Shown here in pieces: positions 1 to 8,676 of a DNA stretch of 64,000 bases (positions within the stretch are counted from its first letter, which is position 1; every line of letters starts with the position of its first letter). Location of the stretch: positions 372,001 through 436,000 of the forward strand of contig NZ_JAODWD010000001.1 of the NCBI RefSeq assembly GCF_025345615.1, read 5' to 3'. The translations under genes were made by a program, and so were the position numbers. The notes under the pieces are model-generated. The model saw only the letters and a list, made by a program, of their open reading frames with translations. It did not search any database and was not told where the DNA came from. This stretch comes from Mycobacterium deserti (GTDB lineage: Bacteria > Actinomycetota > Actinomycetes > Mycobacteriales > Mycobacteriaceae).

Positions 1-453
1 CAGGTGGAATTGAAGTTCGGTGCCTGGCTCATAGGTCAACCGCCACGTGGAGAATGCTTTGAGGCGTTCGCTGCGATCGAGCATCGCAGGATATCCGAGT
101 GGCGCTAGCGGAAATCCGCCCACGTGCGTGACGACTTGTTCGACGGTGACGCCATCCTTGCCGTTCGTGCCGAATTCCGGGATGTACGAAGCGACTGTTC
201 GCGACGGGTCGAGCAGCGCGTCGGAGATGAGCTTCCACAGCACACCAGCGACTATGCTCCGGCCGGTCGACTGCAGAACATAGCGCGTCGATGGCGTTGC
301 GGCACCGAACGTCTCCGAGACGTACTCCTCGCCGTCGACATGAACGGCAATCTGCGCCGAAGGGAGTGTGCCGTTGTCGACCTCGAGTCGGCACCTGTCG
401 ATCAGGACGTCAAGCCTGCGCTGATCGGGTTTGACGTGCTGTCTGTCTGTCAC
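1..453 (-). CDS. Serine hydrolase, beta-lactamase/esterase fold (3' end outside window)
   Basis: The first 151 codons of a class C beta-lactamase-like serine hydrolase are present; the rest lies left of the window. The start is GTG at 453, overlapping the TGA of the upstream acyl-CoA synthetase (GTGA) with an AAGAGGA ribosome site, so the two genes are translationally coupled. The block around the usual SxxK nucleophile reads S62-T-G-R65, so Lys is replaced by Arg, and the THxSG-like segment reads THVGG. The family includes esterases and DD-peptidase-like enzymes. Position behind a CoA ligase suggests ester or lactone hydrolysis in the same pathway, which is inference. The Lys-to-Arg change leaves activity uncertain. 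Confidence 0.75.
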   Translation of the reverse strand, partial: MTDRQHVKPDQRRLDVLIDRCRLEVDNGTLPSAQIAVHVDGEEYVSETFGAATPSTRYVLQSTGRSIVAGVLWKLISDALLDPSRTVASYIPEFGTNGKDGVTVEQVVTHVGGFPLAPLGYPAMLDRSERLKAFSTWRLTYEPGTELQFHL

Positions 454-2096
454 CTTGTGTCCTCTTTCGAGTGTTCGTGTCGCGCCGCCCACACCGCGCG
501 CAGTTCGGTCTTGCGGACCTTGCCCGCGGGGGTTCGGGGAAAGTCGTCGCGATAGCCGCAGATCTCCTCGGGCCACTTGTATTTCGCCACTCCTGCCGTC
601 GAAAGATGTTGGCGCACACGGTCGAGCGTCGGGGGTTCTCTGCCCGGCACCGGCCTGACGAACGCACACGCCCGCTCCCCCGTCCTGGCATCGGGCACGG
701 CGATGACGGCGATGTCCGCAATGTCCAGCATGGAGGTCATGGCCGCCTCGATTTCAGCCGGGCTGATGTTCATCCCGGCCCGGATGACGATGTCCTTCTT
801 GCGGTCGACGACGGTGAGGTATCCCTCGTCGTCGAGGCGGCCGATATCGCCCGTGCGATACCAGCCGCCGTCAAATACCGCGGCATTCAAGCTGGGATCG
901 GTATAGCCGCAGAATAAGTCGGGACCCCGGCTGTAGATCTCGCCAGGGCCGCCCACCGGCACGTCCCTGCCGTCATCACCGACGATCCGCACGTCGACAC
1001 CCGCGCACAGTCTGCCGTCGGTGTGGGCGCGCTTGGGCGCCGGGTCGTCGGCCATCCCGAGCGCGATGCTGGGGTGTTCTGTACATCCGTAGCCGCGCAT
1101 CGCGACGATGCCCGCACGCTCGGCGCGTAGGACCAGTTCGTCGGGAACCGCCGCGCCGCCCAGTGAGCTCATCTCGATGAGCTCGTGGTGCTTGGCGGTG
1201 CATGCCGGATGGTCGAGCAGCGATGCGAGGAACAGCGGCGCACCGGTCCCTGCCGACAGCGACCCCGTTGTCATCAACTCGAGTACCTCGCCCGCATCCC
1301 AGTAGTCGAGCAGGTGGATCTCGTGGCCGAGAAGGGGCGGAACCAGCACCGACACAAGCATTCCCGTGACCTGTGCAATCGGTGATGTGCTGGCCAGCGG
1401 ACGTGACCTGGGAGCCATCATCGGCGACATGTGCACGCGCACCTCGGCGCACAGCGTGCGATGGCTCAGCAGTGCGCCCTTCGGATCGCCGGTGGTACCC
1501 GAGGTCCAACCGATCACGGCGGGCTGCATGGGGTCGACGGACGCGGGCTCGTCGAGCATCCCTCTCGCGATCACGTGGTCGAAGTCGACGACCAAGGCCG
1601 GCGACGGCGCATCGCCGATGGCCACGATGTGCTCGAGCCATGGGAGGTCGGGAGCCAGCGCGTCGAATGCAAAGGGCCGGTCTGTTTGGTGCCAGACCAC
1701 GAGAGCTCGGGCACCGGACTCGCGCAGCGCGTGGTTGAGCTCGCGAGTGCCCGCCGTGTATCCGACGGGCACCAAGGTCGCGCCCAGCAGAGCCAACCCG
1801 TAGAACACGGCGGCCGCTTCCGCGCTGTTGGGAAGGTTGAACGCGACCGGATCGCCCGCCGCGATACCGCGACGTGCCAGGCCCGCCGCGAACCTACGGG
1901 CATGCGCCGTCACGCCCCCCACGGTCCCGCTGAACGGCCGGCTTCGGGAGTGAACGCGAAAGGCTTGGCCGCTCGAGGTGGTCAGCGCGTCGTGCAACAG
2001 CATGGGCAGCGCACGATCGTCCCACCACCCGTTGGCCCGATAGCGCTTGCGCACCTCGGCGGTGGGATCAACCGTCGTCCACATGATCATGCCCAT
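450..2096 (-). CDS. AMP-dependent acyl-CoA synthetase (FadD-like)
   Basis: 548-residue member of the ANL superfamily, which activates a carboxylic acid as acyl-AMP and then acyl-CoA. The phosphate-binding motif (TSGTTGDPKG, about residues 198-207), a GYGCTEHPS motif, the YRTGD motif followed by DRKKD, and a C-terminal catalytic Lys near 526 (PAGK) are all present, so it should be active. The ATG at 2096 was chosen over an in-frame extension because the extension runs into the divergent crotonase gene. It is divergent from that gene across a family A-like operator and overlaps the downstream serine hydrolase. It is the likely entry step for an acid substrate; chain length or ring type cannot be read. 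Confidence 0.88.
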   Translation of the reverse strand: MGMIMWTTVDPTAEVRKRYRANGWWDDRALPMLLHDALTTSSGQAFRVHSRSRPFSGTVGGVTAHARRFAAGLARRGIAAGDPVAFNLPNSAEAAAVFYGLALLGATLVPVGYTAGTRELNHALRESGARALVVWHQTDRPFAFDALAPDLPWLEHIVAIGDAPSPALVVDFDHVIARGMLDEPASVDPMQPAVIGWTSGTTGDPKGALLSHRTLCAEVRVHMSPMMAPRSRPLASTSPIAQVTGMLVSVLVPPLLGHEIHLLDYWDAGEVLELMTTGSLSAGTGAPLFLASLLDHPACTAKHHELIEMSSLGGAAVPDELVLRAERAGIVAMRGYGCTEHPSIALGMADDPAPKRAHTDGRLCAGVDVRIVGDDGRDVPVGGPGEIYSRGPDLFCGYTDPSLNAAVFDGGWYRTGDIGRLDDEGYLTVVDRKKDIVIRAGMNISPAEIEAAMTSMLDIADIAVIAVPDARTGERACAFVRPVPGREPPTLDRVRQHLSTAGVAKYKWPEEICGYRDDFPRTPAGKVRKTELRAVWAARHEHSKEDTR

Positions 2097-2101
2097 TTCA
2101 T

Positions 2102-2112
2102 ATACACCGTAA
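2102..2112. promoter_or_regulatory. Degenerate family A operator
   Basis: ATACACCGTAA matches the palindrome TTACACTGTAA, found at 34,986 and 38,340, at 9 of 11 positions. It sits between the divergent acyl-CoA synthetase (start 2096) and crotonase (start 2154). This is the weakest member of the family and is supported mainly by its location. Confidence 0.45.
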
Positions 2113-2153
2113 AGTACTACCAGGAATCGATGAGCGGATGGAAGAAGGAAGCT

Positions 2154-2930
2154 ATGTCTGACGCGTTGTACGGCCTCGGCGACGAGTTGATCGTCACCGC
2201 CGACGGTCCGGTCCGGGTGGTCCGGCTGAACCGACCTGACCACTTGAACGGCGCGAACCGGCCGATGCACCAGTCACTGGCTCGGGTCTGGGATCTCCTC
2301 GGCGCCGACACCGACGCGCGCGCAGTCATCGTCACCGGGACCGGTTCTGCGTTCAGTGCCGGCGGTGACTTCGAATACATGCAGGAAAATATCGACGGCG
2401 AAGGAATGCGGGCGCAGACCATCGCCGAGGGGCGCGCCATCATCCAGGGCATGGTGCGGTGTCCGCTACCTATCGTCGCCGCGGTGAACGGTCCGGCCGT
2501 TGGGCTGGGCTGCAGCATTGCCGTGCTGTGCGATTTGGTGCTGATGTCGGACGACAGCTTCTTGGCCGACCCGCACCTGCGGATGGGCCTGGTACCCGGC
2601 GACGGCGGAATGGTGTGGCCGGCTCTGGCCGGACTGTCCCGAGCCAAGGAATACCTGTTCCTCGGGTCCAGAATCACGCCGGAGAAAGCCGTCGAGTTAG
2701 GCCTTGCCAGTCGAGTCGTTGCGCCCGCGCAGCTGATGGCGGAGGCGGTGTCACTTGCACACCGTCTGGCGCAGGTTCCGCCGGCGGCACTGCGGCAGAC
2801 GAAGACCGCTCTGAACGCGTACCTGGAAGTGCAACTGGACGGTGCCTTCGAGTCGGCGCTGACTGGCGAACTCGAAAGCATGGGATCGGTTGAGCACCGA
2901 CAGGCCGTTGCTAAGGCTCGCGCGCAATGA
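2154..2930 (+). CDS. Crotonase/enoyl-CoA hydratase family protein
   Basis: 258 residues with the crotonase fold: an AGGD oxyanion segment near residue 72 and a second oxyanion glycine in GPAVGLGCS. The positions of both acid/base glutamates of rat mitochondrial hydratase (Glu144, Glu164) are Ser and His here, so simple enoyl-CoA hydration is unlikely. Isomerase, hydrolase or C-C bond-cleaving chemistry is possible. The ATG at 2154 has an AGAAGGAAG ribosome site; an ATG at 2130 is an alternative. It is divergent from the acyl-CoA synthetase and converges with the acyl-CoA dehydrogenase operon. Confidence 0.85.
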   Translation: MSDALYGLGDELIVTADGPVRVVRLNRPDHLNGANRPMHQSLARVWDLLGADTDARAVIVTGTGSAFSAGGDFEYMQENIDGEGMRAQTIAEGRAIIQGMVRCPLPIVAAVNGPAVGLGCSIAVLCDLVLMSDDSFLADPHLRMGLVPGDGGMVWPALAGLSRAKEYLFLGSRITPEKAVELGLASRVVAPAQLMAEAVSLAHRLAQVPPAALRQTKTALNAYLEVQLDGAFESALTGELESMGSVEHRQAVAKARAQ

Positions 2931-2964
2931 TTTCGGCACGCGGGTCGTGTCGGCGCCGGGCCGG

Positions 2965-4080
2965 CTAGGTCAGGCCGATCAGCTTCGCGATCCGGTCGCG
3001 ATGCTGAGCGGGCCAGCCGAACAGCGCCTCCGAACTCTTCGCTCGTTTGAAGTACAGGTGGGCAGGGTGCTCCCAGGTGAAGCCAATACCGCCGTGCATC
3101 TGAATGCTCTCGGCCGCAACGTGATAGAACGCCTGCGAGCAGTACACTTTGGCGATCGACGCCGCGACGGAGGCGTCGTCACTTCGCGCCGTCACTGCCG
3201 TGCTGGCGTATGCCGCTGCCGACCGGGCGGACTCCACCTCCACCAGCAGGTCCGCGCACCGGTGCTTGATCGCCTGAAACGATCCAATGGGCCGCCCGAA
3301 CTGATACCGCACATTTAGATACTCGACGGTCATTTCCAGCACGGCCTGCGCACCGCCCGCCTGCTCACACGCCAGCGCAGCCAATGCTTGGTCGTACACG
3401 CCGCGCAGCGTCGCCCAGCCCGATCCATCGTCACCGAGCAGGACAGCCGGAGTCTGGTCGAAGCTGACGGCGGCCATGCGACGGGTCTTGTCCATCGACT
3501 GGAGCGCCGTGACTGAGAGGCCGTCGGCGCCGGCCTCCACCGCAAATAACGACACCCCCGCCGCCGTGCCTGCGGCGACGAGGATGACGCCGGCCTGCGC
3601 GCCGTCGAGAACGTATGGCTTCACCCCCGACAGCACCCACTGATCGCGCGACTGCTCCGCGACGGTCGCGATGTCCTCGGGATCCCAGTGCAGCTTCCCC
3701 TCGGCCACTGCAACGGTCGCGATCAAATCGCCGCCTGCGATCCGAGCCAGCAGGTCGCCCGCATGTGGACCACCGACGGCGAGCAGCGTGCTCGTCGCCA
3801 GCACCGCGGTCGACAGCAGCGGCGCCGGGAAGAGCGTCCGCCCTGCTTCTTCCATCACGATCGCCAGTTCGTCGAAACCGTAACCGCCGCCGCCCATCTC
3901 CTCGGGTATGGCAAGGCCCTGCACACCGATCTGCTCGGCGGCGGTACGCCAGGCGTCTGCGTCGTAACCTGACTCGCCGTCCATCACGGTGCGGATGTCG
4001 GATTCTTTCGAGTACTTTTGCAGGAATCCGCGCATCACGTCGCGCAGCGCTTCCTGCTCGTCGGTCGTGATCAGAGCCAT
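2965..4080 (-). CDS. Acyl-CoA dehydrogenase, probable partner subunit
   Basis: 371 residues with acyl-CoA dehydrogenase N-terminal, middle and C-terminal parts. It has RYQFGRPIGSFQAIKHR and a C-terminal QMHGGIGFTWEHP but ends without the Y-x-G-T-S-E-I-Q tail that carries the MCAD-type catalytic Glu. It lies 7 nt after another dehydrogenase gene that has that tail. In actinobacterial steroid catabolism such pairs form alpha2beta2 enzymes in which each subunit supplies part of the FAD and active site; by analogy this is the second subunit. The start is ATG at 4080 with a TAGGAGTG ribosome site. It is the last gene of the seven-gene operon beginning at 9468. Confidence 0.86.
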   Translation of the reverse strand: MALITTDEQEALRDVMRGFLQKYSKESDIRTVMDGESGYDADAWRTAAEQIGVQGLAIPEEMGGGGYGFDELAIVMEEAGRTLFPAPLLSTAVLATSTLLAVGGPHAGDLLARIAGGDLIATVAVAEGKLHWDPEDIATVAEQSRDQWVLSGVKPYVLDGAQAGVILVAAGTAAGVSLFAVEAGADGLSVTALQSMDKTRRMAAVSFDQTPAVLLGDDGSGWATLRGVYDQALAALACEQAGGAQAVLEMTVEYLNVRYQFGRPIGSFQAIKHRCADLLVEVESARSAAAYASTAVTARSDDASVAASIAKVYCSQAFYHVAAESIQMHGGIGFTWEHPAHLYFKRAKSSEALFGWPAQHRDRIAKLIGLT

Positions 4081-4087
4081 GTCACTC

Positions 4088-5266
4088 CTAGCGGGGTAGG
4101 CCGAGGACGCGTTCGGCGATGATGTTGCGCTGAATCTCCGACGTGCCGCCGTAGATCGTTTCGGCCCGGCCGAGAAGGAACAACTTGCGAGCGTTGTCTG
4201 CGCGGTTGTCACATCCGAAAATCGCTTCCGTACCGAGGATCTCGACGGCCAGTTCGCCCAGCCGTTGATGGTGAGTCGACGCGAACAGCTTGCTCGCGGT
4301 GGCGGCCGCGGTCGTCACCGCGCCGGACGTGTGGGTGTCTAGCAGGTCGCTCACCACCCGCAGGTTCGTGGACCGCATAATGTGCACGCCGATCAGAGCG
4401 TCGACCAGACGCTGCCGCAGCCTGCGGTCGTCGAGGGCACCCAAACCTCTGGCCGCCTCGACGAGCTCGCCTACCTCCCGCTCGACCGACAACTGCATCG
4501 GCATCAACGCACTCCCCCGCTCGAGGCTCAGCGTGGACATGACAACGGGCCAGCCGTTACCCACGCCGCCCACGACCATGTCCTCCGTCGTCCGCGCGTC
4601 GTTGAAGAAGCATTCGCTGAACTCCGCGGATCGCGCGATGTTCTCGATCGGCCGGACCTCGACACCCGGCTGGTCCACCGGCACCAGCAGCAAGGTGAGC
4701 CCGCGATGACGCAGCGACACGTCGGGGTCGGTGCGGCACAACACATAGAGCCAGTCGGCACGATCCCCGAAGGTCGTCCACACTTTCTGGCCGTCGATGT
4801 GCCATTTACCATCGGCGAGCACCGCCTTCGTCCGCACCGCGGCGAGGTCCGATCCTGCATCGGGTTCGGAGAAACCTTGGCCCCACATCTCCTCGACGGC
4901 GAGGATCCTTGGCAGGAAGCGGCGCTTCTGCTCCGCCGAACCGTGTGCCAACAGAGTCGGTCCGACAAGCTCCAGCGCCTGGGTGTTCACCCGGGCCGGC
5001 GCGGCCGCCCGCGCGTACTCGTACTCGAAGACGATCTCCTCGGCGAGGCCTGCGCCTCTGCCGCCGTATTCCGCCGGCCAGGTGAGTCCCAGCCAATTGC
5101 CCTCGGAGAGTTCGCGTTCCCATGCGAGGCGCACGTCCCACGCAGTGTCGTCGGTGGGGCTGCCGACACCGCGGTGGTCGTGAAACTCCCCGACCAGGTG
5201 TTCGGCGAGCCAGGTCCGCACCTCCTCGCGGAAGTCTGCGTGTTCGTCTCCGACGACCGGGTCCAT
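4088..5266 (-). CDS. Acyl-CoA dehydrogenase, probable catalytic subunit of a heterotetramer
   Basis: 392 residues. Motifs include GQGFSEPDAGSDLA (FAD and substrate region), KVWTTFGDRADW, and a C-terminal AETIYGGTSEIQRN. The residue at the MCAD Glu376 position is Gly, so the base must come from elsewhere, as in isovaleryl-CoA-type enzymes or two-gene dehydrogenases. The ATG at 5266 shares a base with the stop of the upstream crotonase (TGATG), and an adjacent GTG at 5269 is possible. It is paired with the dehydrogenase directly downstream. It probably introduces an alpha-beta double bond into an acyl-CoA with a bulky or ring-bearing side chain; the substrate is inferred from the family only. 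Confidence 0.87.
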   Translation of the reverse strand: MDPVVGDEHADFREEVRTWLAEHLVGEFHDHRGVGSPTDDTAWDVRLAWERELSEGNWLGLTWPAEYGGRGAGLAEEIVFEYEYARAAAPARVNTQALELVGPTLLAHGSAEQKRRFLPRILAVEEMWGQGFSEPDAGSDLAAVRTKAVLADGKWHIDGQKVWTTFGDRADWLYVLCRTDPDVSLRHRGLTLLLVPVDQPGVEVRPIENIARSAEFSECFFNDARTTEDMVVGGVGNGWPVVMSTLSLERGSALMPMQLSVEREVGELVEAARGLGALDDRRLRQRLVDALIGVHIMRSTNLRVVSDLLDTHTSGAVTTAAATASKLFASTHHQRLGELAVEILGTEAIFGCDNRADNARKLFLLGRAETIYGGTSEIQRNIIAERVLGLPR

Positions 5267-6054
5267 CACAAGTTCAGCCCCGGGTAGGAACGGAAGTTCG
5301 GCGGCCGATTCTCGGTGAGACTGGCCGTCCCCTCCGCGAAATCCGGTTGTTCCTTGGCGAGTTTCAAGAGGTACTGGGCACGGATTCGCGCCGCTTCGAT
5401 GGTGGTTTCGCTGTCCTTCCACACCTGGGACTTGATCATCGCCATCGCGACCGGCGATACATTGGCGGCTAGCCCGCGCGCAAACGCCACGGCGTCATCC
5501 AGCACGCTTCCTGGCTCCGAAAGCTGTTGCACGACACCGAGGCGCGCGGCCTCTTCGGCCAGAAACACCCGGCCGCTGGCGAGTAATTCAAATGCATGCG
5601 ACGGCCCGCACAGCCTGGTGAGCACCCAGGCGGTGGCATCCTCCGCAGGCAAGCCTCGCTTGGCGAATGCGGTCGAGAACTTCGCTCCACGCACCGCGAA
5701 CCGGTAGTCGAGCATCAACGCCTGCGCCAGGCCGATGCCCGCGCACCCGCCGTTGATCGCACCGACGATCGGCTTCGGCACCGTGGTGGCGTGGGTCTGC
5801 AGACGTCGATTGCTGGTGTAGGCAACACCCGAACTCACCGAGGCGAGCACCTCAGGATCGAGGCCCGGCACAAAGGACGTGCCTGCTCCGGTGACGACGA
5901 TGACACGGACGGAGGAGTCAGCCGATGCGCGGTCCAGGCAGTCGTAGAACTCGGCCTCCATCGCCGCGGTCCACATGTTGCGCCGGTCGGGGCGGCTAAG
6001 CGTCAACACCACCACGCCCTGGTCATCGACGTCGTACAGCACAGTGTCAGTCAA
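5266..6054 (-). CDS. Crotonase family protein
   Basis: 262 residues. The oxyanion-hole regions are visible (VTGAGTSFVPGLD; INGGCAGIGLA), but the two hydratase glutamates align with Ala and Phe. The start is given as TTG at 6054, overlapping the previous crotonase's stop, with GGAG seven bases upstream; a GTG at 6042 is the alternative. It lies in the operon 9468-2965 between another crotonase and the dehydrogenase pair. It is likely an acyl-CoA isomerase or hydrolase of beta-oxidation rather than a plain hydratase. Confidence 0.82.
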   Translation of the reverse strand: MTDTVLYDVDDQGVVVLTLSRPDRRNMWTAAMEAEFYDCLDRASADSSVRVIVVTGAGTSFVPGLDPEVLASVSSGVAYTSNRRLQTHATTVPKPIVGAINGGCAGIGLAQALMLDYRFAVRGAKFSTAFAKRGLPAEDATAWVLTRLCGPSHAFELLASGRVFLAEEAARLGVVQQLSEPGSVLDDAVAFARGLAANVSPVAMAMIKSQVWKDSETTIEAARIRAQYLLKLAKEQPDFAEGTASLTENRPPNFRSYPGLNL

Positions 6055-6883
6055 CGGGACTCCAGCCACGGTCGGCCTCCGGGACCGGAATGTGCTTGGA
6101 AAGACCGAAGGTCGGAGAGCGGTGTTCCAGGAACGACGCGACGCCCTCGGTCGCATCGTCCTGGCGGCCGAGCCAGCGGAACACTTCCCATTCGCGATGG
6201 AAGGCTGCTTCGCGATCGGTCTCGCCCAATAGCTCGTAGGCGAGTTGCTTGGTGATCCCCACCGCGGCGGGGGCGGTGTTCTGCGCGATCTCGTCGGCGA
6301 TCGCCAGTGCCCGTGGCAGCACGTCGTCACCCGGCAACGCCTCGGATGCGAGGCCGTACACCTCGGCCTCCGCACCGGAGAAAATCCGGCCGGTCAGCAG
6401 CAATTCCACTGCCCGCCCGAAGCCAACCAGCCGCGGCAGCAACCACAGCGAATTCTGCTCCGGGATGAGGCCCCGCCGGGTGAACACGAAGCCATATTGC
6501 GCCGCTTCGTTGACGATTCGGATGTCCCACTGCATGGGGAACGTGAGGCCGATCCCGACGGCGGATCCGTTCATTGCACCGATGACGGGGGTTCGCAACC
6601 GCCAGGGTCGCGGTCGTGCGCCGAGTTCGGCCCTCGACCGACGGTGTTGCTCATTGTCGAAGGCGAAGTTCGCACCGCCCGGTTCCATGTCGGCGCCGGT
6701 GGAGAAGTGCCTGCCGCGGCCGGTGACGACAATGGCCCGGACCGATTCGTCGGCATCGAGCAGCTCGAGCTGGCGGTGCAGTTCGATCTGCATCGCCGTG
6801 ATGAACGCGTTCCCGCGGTCGGGCCGGTCCAGCCAGACGACCGCAGTGGCTCCGGCCGGTTCGACGGTGATTCCGTCAGGCAC
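6047..6883 (-). CDS. Crotonase family protein
   Basis: 278 residues with the start at GTG 6883, overlapping the upstream SDR stop by 8 nt. The oxyanion loops are VTGRGRHFSTGADM and MNGSAVGIGLTFP. The catalytic Glu144 and Glu164 positions are Thr and Phe, and F-T-R-R-G-L occupies the second site. The C-terminal tail (residues about 245-278) has an ATEGVASFLEHRSP motif seen in many mycobacterial EchA proteins. The tandem arrangement with the next crotonase suggests two successive CoA-thioester steps, or a mixed oligomer. Confidence 0.83.
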   Translation of the reverse strand: MPDGITVEPAGATAVVWLDRPDRGNAFITAMQIELHRQLELLDADESVRAIVVTGRGRHFSTGADMEPGGANFAFDNEQHRRSRAELGARPRPWRLRTPVIGAMNGSAVGIGLTFPMQWDIRIVNEAAQYGFVFTRRGLIPEQNSLWLLPRLVGFGRAVELLLTGRIFSGAEAEVYGLASEALPGDDVLPRALAIADEIAQNTAPAAVGITKQLAYELLGETDREAAFHREWEVFRWLGRQDDATEGVASFLEHRSPTFGLSKHIPVPEADRGWSPVD

Positions 6884-7769
6884 GGGGTCGACCGGACCCG
6901 TCGGAGTTGGGCCGCGCCTTCGCGACGAGGTCCGGGATGACTGCGCCGAGTTCCTCAGCGGGCCAGCGTGCCTCGATCTCGACGCCGGGGCCTGCAGTCC
7001 AGGTCTCGGCCACTGAGATTGCGCCGCCCTTGACATTGAAGACGCGGCCGGTGACATCGGCAGCTTCCGCCGAGGCCAACCACACCACCAGCGGTGAGAT
7101 GTTCGCCGGGGAACCCGCGTCGAAACCGGTTCGCTCCTGAATCTCCTTCATGCGCGCAACGTAGGTCTCCAACCCTTCGGTCATCTGAGTCAGGGCGCTC
7201 GGCGCGATCGCGTTGACGGTGATACTCATCCGCGCGAGTTCGTCGGAGAGGATGACGGTGAATGCGGCGATCGCGGCTTTGGCTGCGCCGTAATTGGATT
7301 GACCCGGGTTGCCGTACAAGCCCGACGGCGACGACGTGTTGATCACCCGTGGATGCGACACGAGATCATCGGCCTTGTGCCGTTCGCGCCAGTACGCCAC
7401 GGCGTGTTTGGTTGGTGCGAAAGTGCCGCGCAGATGTACCCGGATCACCGCGTCCCACATGTCGATGTCCATGTTCACGAACATCTTGTCGCGCAGGATG
7501 CCTGCGTTGTTGACCAGGATGTGCAAGTCGCCGAAGGTGTCCAACGCGGTGGCGATCAATCGTCCGGCACCGTCCCAGTCCGAGATGTCGTCGCTGTTGG
7601 CCACCGCTTCGCCGCCTGTAGCGACGATCTCGTCGACGACGTCCTGGGCCGGACCGATATCGTTGACGACGACCTTCGCGCCCTGTCGGGCGAACTCCAG
7701 CGCGTGTTCGCGGCCGATCCCACCTGCTGCGCCGGTGATCACCGCGACGCGGCCGTCGTGCAGTCCCAT
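6876..7769 (-). CDS. SDR-family oxidoreductase (FabG/17-beta-HSD4-like)
   Basis: 297 residues, a classical short-chain dehydrogenase with TGAAGGIG for NAD(P) binding (about residues 12-19), NNAG, and the catalytic Y-G-A-A-K. It is longer than FabG (about 245), with extensions like those of the dehydrogenase part of peroxisomal multifunctional enzyme type 2. It likely oxidises a 3-hydroxyacyl-CoA or a ring hydroxyl. The ATG at 7769 has an AAAGGA site. It lies in the operon between an amidohydrolase and two crotonases, fitting a beta-oxidation or ring-opening role. Confidence 0.86.
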   Translation of the reverse strand: MGLHDGRVAVITGAAGGIGREHALEFARQGAKVVVNDIGPAQDVVDEIVATGGEAVANSDDISDWDGAGRLIATALDTFGDLHILVNNAGILRDKMFVNMDIDMWDAVIRVHLRGTFAPTKHAVAYWRERHKADDLVSHPRVINTSSPSGLYGNPGQSNYGAAKAAIAAFTVILSDELARMSITVNAIAPSALTQMTEGLETYVARMKEIQERTGFDAGSPANISPLVVWLASAEAADVTGRVFNVKGGAISVAETWTAGPGVEIEARWPAEELGAVIPDLVAKARPNSDGSGRPRA

Positions 7770-7789
7770 GAAAATCCTTTCCCGTCAGC

Positions 7790-8668
7790 TCAGTTCGGGC
7801 GGCCGAAGACCGCGAGTGCGTTACCGCCCAAATATCCGGTGCGGCTCTCGCCCGTCAGTGCCAGCGCGCGCCCCTCGGTCACCGTCCGGTCGATCGGCAG
7901 GATCGGATAGTCCGACGCCCACATCAACTTTCGCGGATTGCGCCGCTCGGCGAATCGCAACACTTCCTCCGCCACGTACTTGGGCGCCCAGCCTGCCGTC
8001 ATCGCGTAGACGTTGGGGTGCTTGAGTAGCATCGCGATGGTCTCGGAGATCCACGGGTCGCCGAGGTGGCTCATCACGATCGCCAACTCCGGGAACGCCA
8101 GGGCGACTTCGTCGACGAGGATCGTGCGCTGCAGCTTTGCTGGCTTCATCGGTCCCGGCACGCCGACATTGATCGACACGACGGCACCCTCGTCGCATGC
8201 CGCGGTGTACAGCGGGTAAGCAAGCTTGTCGTCGATCGCGATGCCGGTGAACATCGGGATGATGCGGATGCACTTGATTCCGTATTCGCGCACGGCGATT
8301 CGCACATGCTTGGCCGCCTCGTAGCCGAGTCGCGGGTCGACGCCTACCGAGGTGACGAACCGTCCAAGATGGTCGCGCGCAAACCCCGCCAGCCGCTCGC
8401 ACGTCTCGCGCAGCACGGCCTCGCCGGTCTTGGTGCCGTGCACGAACGGCGGGGTGATGTCGCGCGGCGCCTTCGACAGCACGCCGCCGGCGATGCCGAG
8501 CCTGTCCATCTCCGCCACCACGTCGGCCAACGTCTCGCCGCCCTCGTAGGCGCTGTTGCCACGCTTGAATCGCGCGACCACCGATGGGTCGGGGGTCACT
8601 TCACCCGGCAGATACGGCAGGTTGATCCACGCGTCGAAGACCGCTGGCTCGACATCTGGTTGGGTCAT
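7790..8668 (-). CDS. Amidohydrolase-related protein (ACMSD-like TIM barrel) lacking a metal ligand
   Basis: 292 residues with the fold of amidohydrolase family 2 (ACMSD, gamma-resorcylate decarboxylase). A strand-end His in VMSHLGDPW and the WASDYPI aspartate are present. The N-terminal D-x-H metal motif reads D-A-W (about residues 12-14), so one metal-binding His is missing. It may be a metal-poor hydrolase, a lactonase-type variant or a non-catalytic member. The start is ATG 8668, 8 nt after the crotonase upstream. It is one of three amidohydrolases in the island; the other two keep D-x-H. Confidence 0.8.
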   Translation of the reverse strand: MTQPDVEPAVFDAWINLPYLPGEVTPDPSVVARFKRGNSAYEGGETLADVVAEMDRLGIAGGVLSKAPRDITPPFVHGTKTGEAVLRETCERLAGFARDHLGRFVTSVGVDPRLGYEAAKHVRIAVREYGIKCIRIIPMFTGIAIDDKLAYPLYTAACDEGAVVSINVGVPGPMKPAKLQRTILVDEVALAFPELAIVMSHLGDPWISETIAMLLKHPNVYAMTAGWAPKYVAEEVLRFAERRNPRKLMWASDYPILPIDRTVTEGRALALTGESRTGYLGGNALAVFGRPN

Positions 8669-8676
8669 GCCTGCCC

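Noticed and set aside
1431..2153. Long in-frame extension ahead of the crotonase at 2154
   Set aside because: It overlaps the divergent acyl-CoA synthetase and skips a good ribosome site at the ATG 2154 start.
4382..5287. 301-codon plus-strand open frame
   Set aside because: Antisense shadow of an acyl-CoA dehydrogenase with clear motifs; no ribosome site or recognisable domain.
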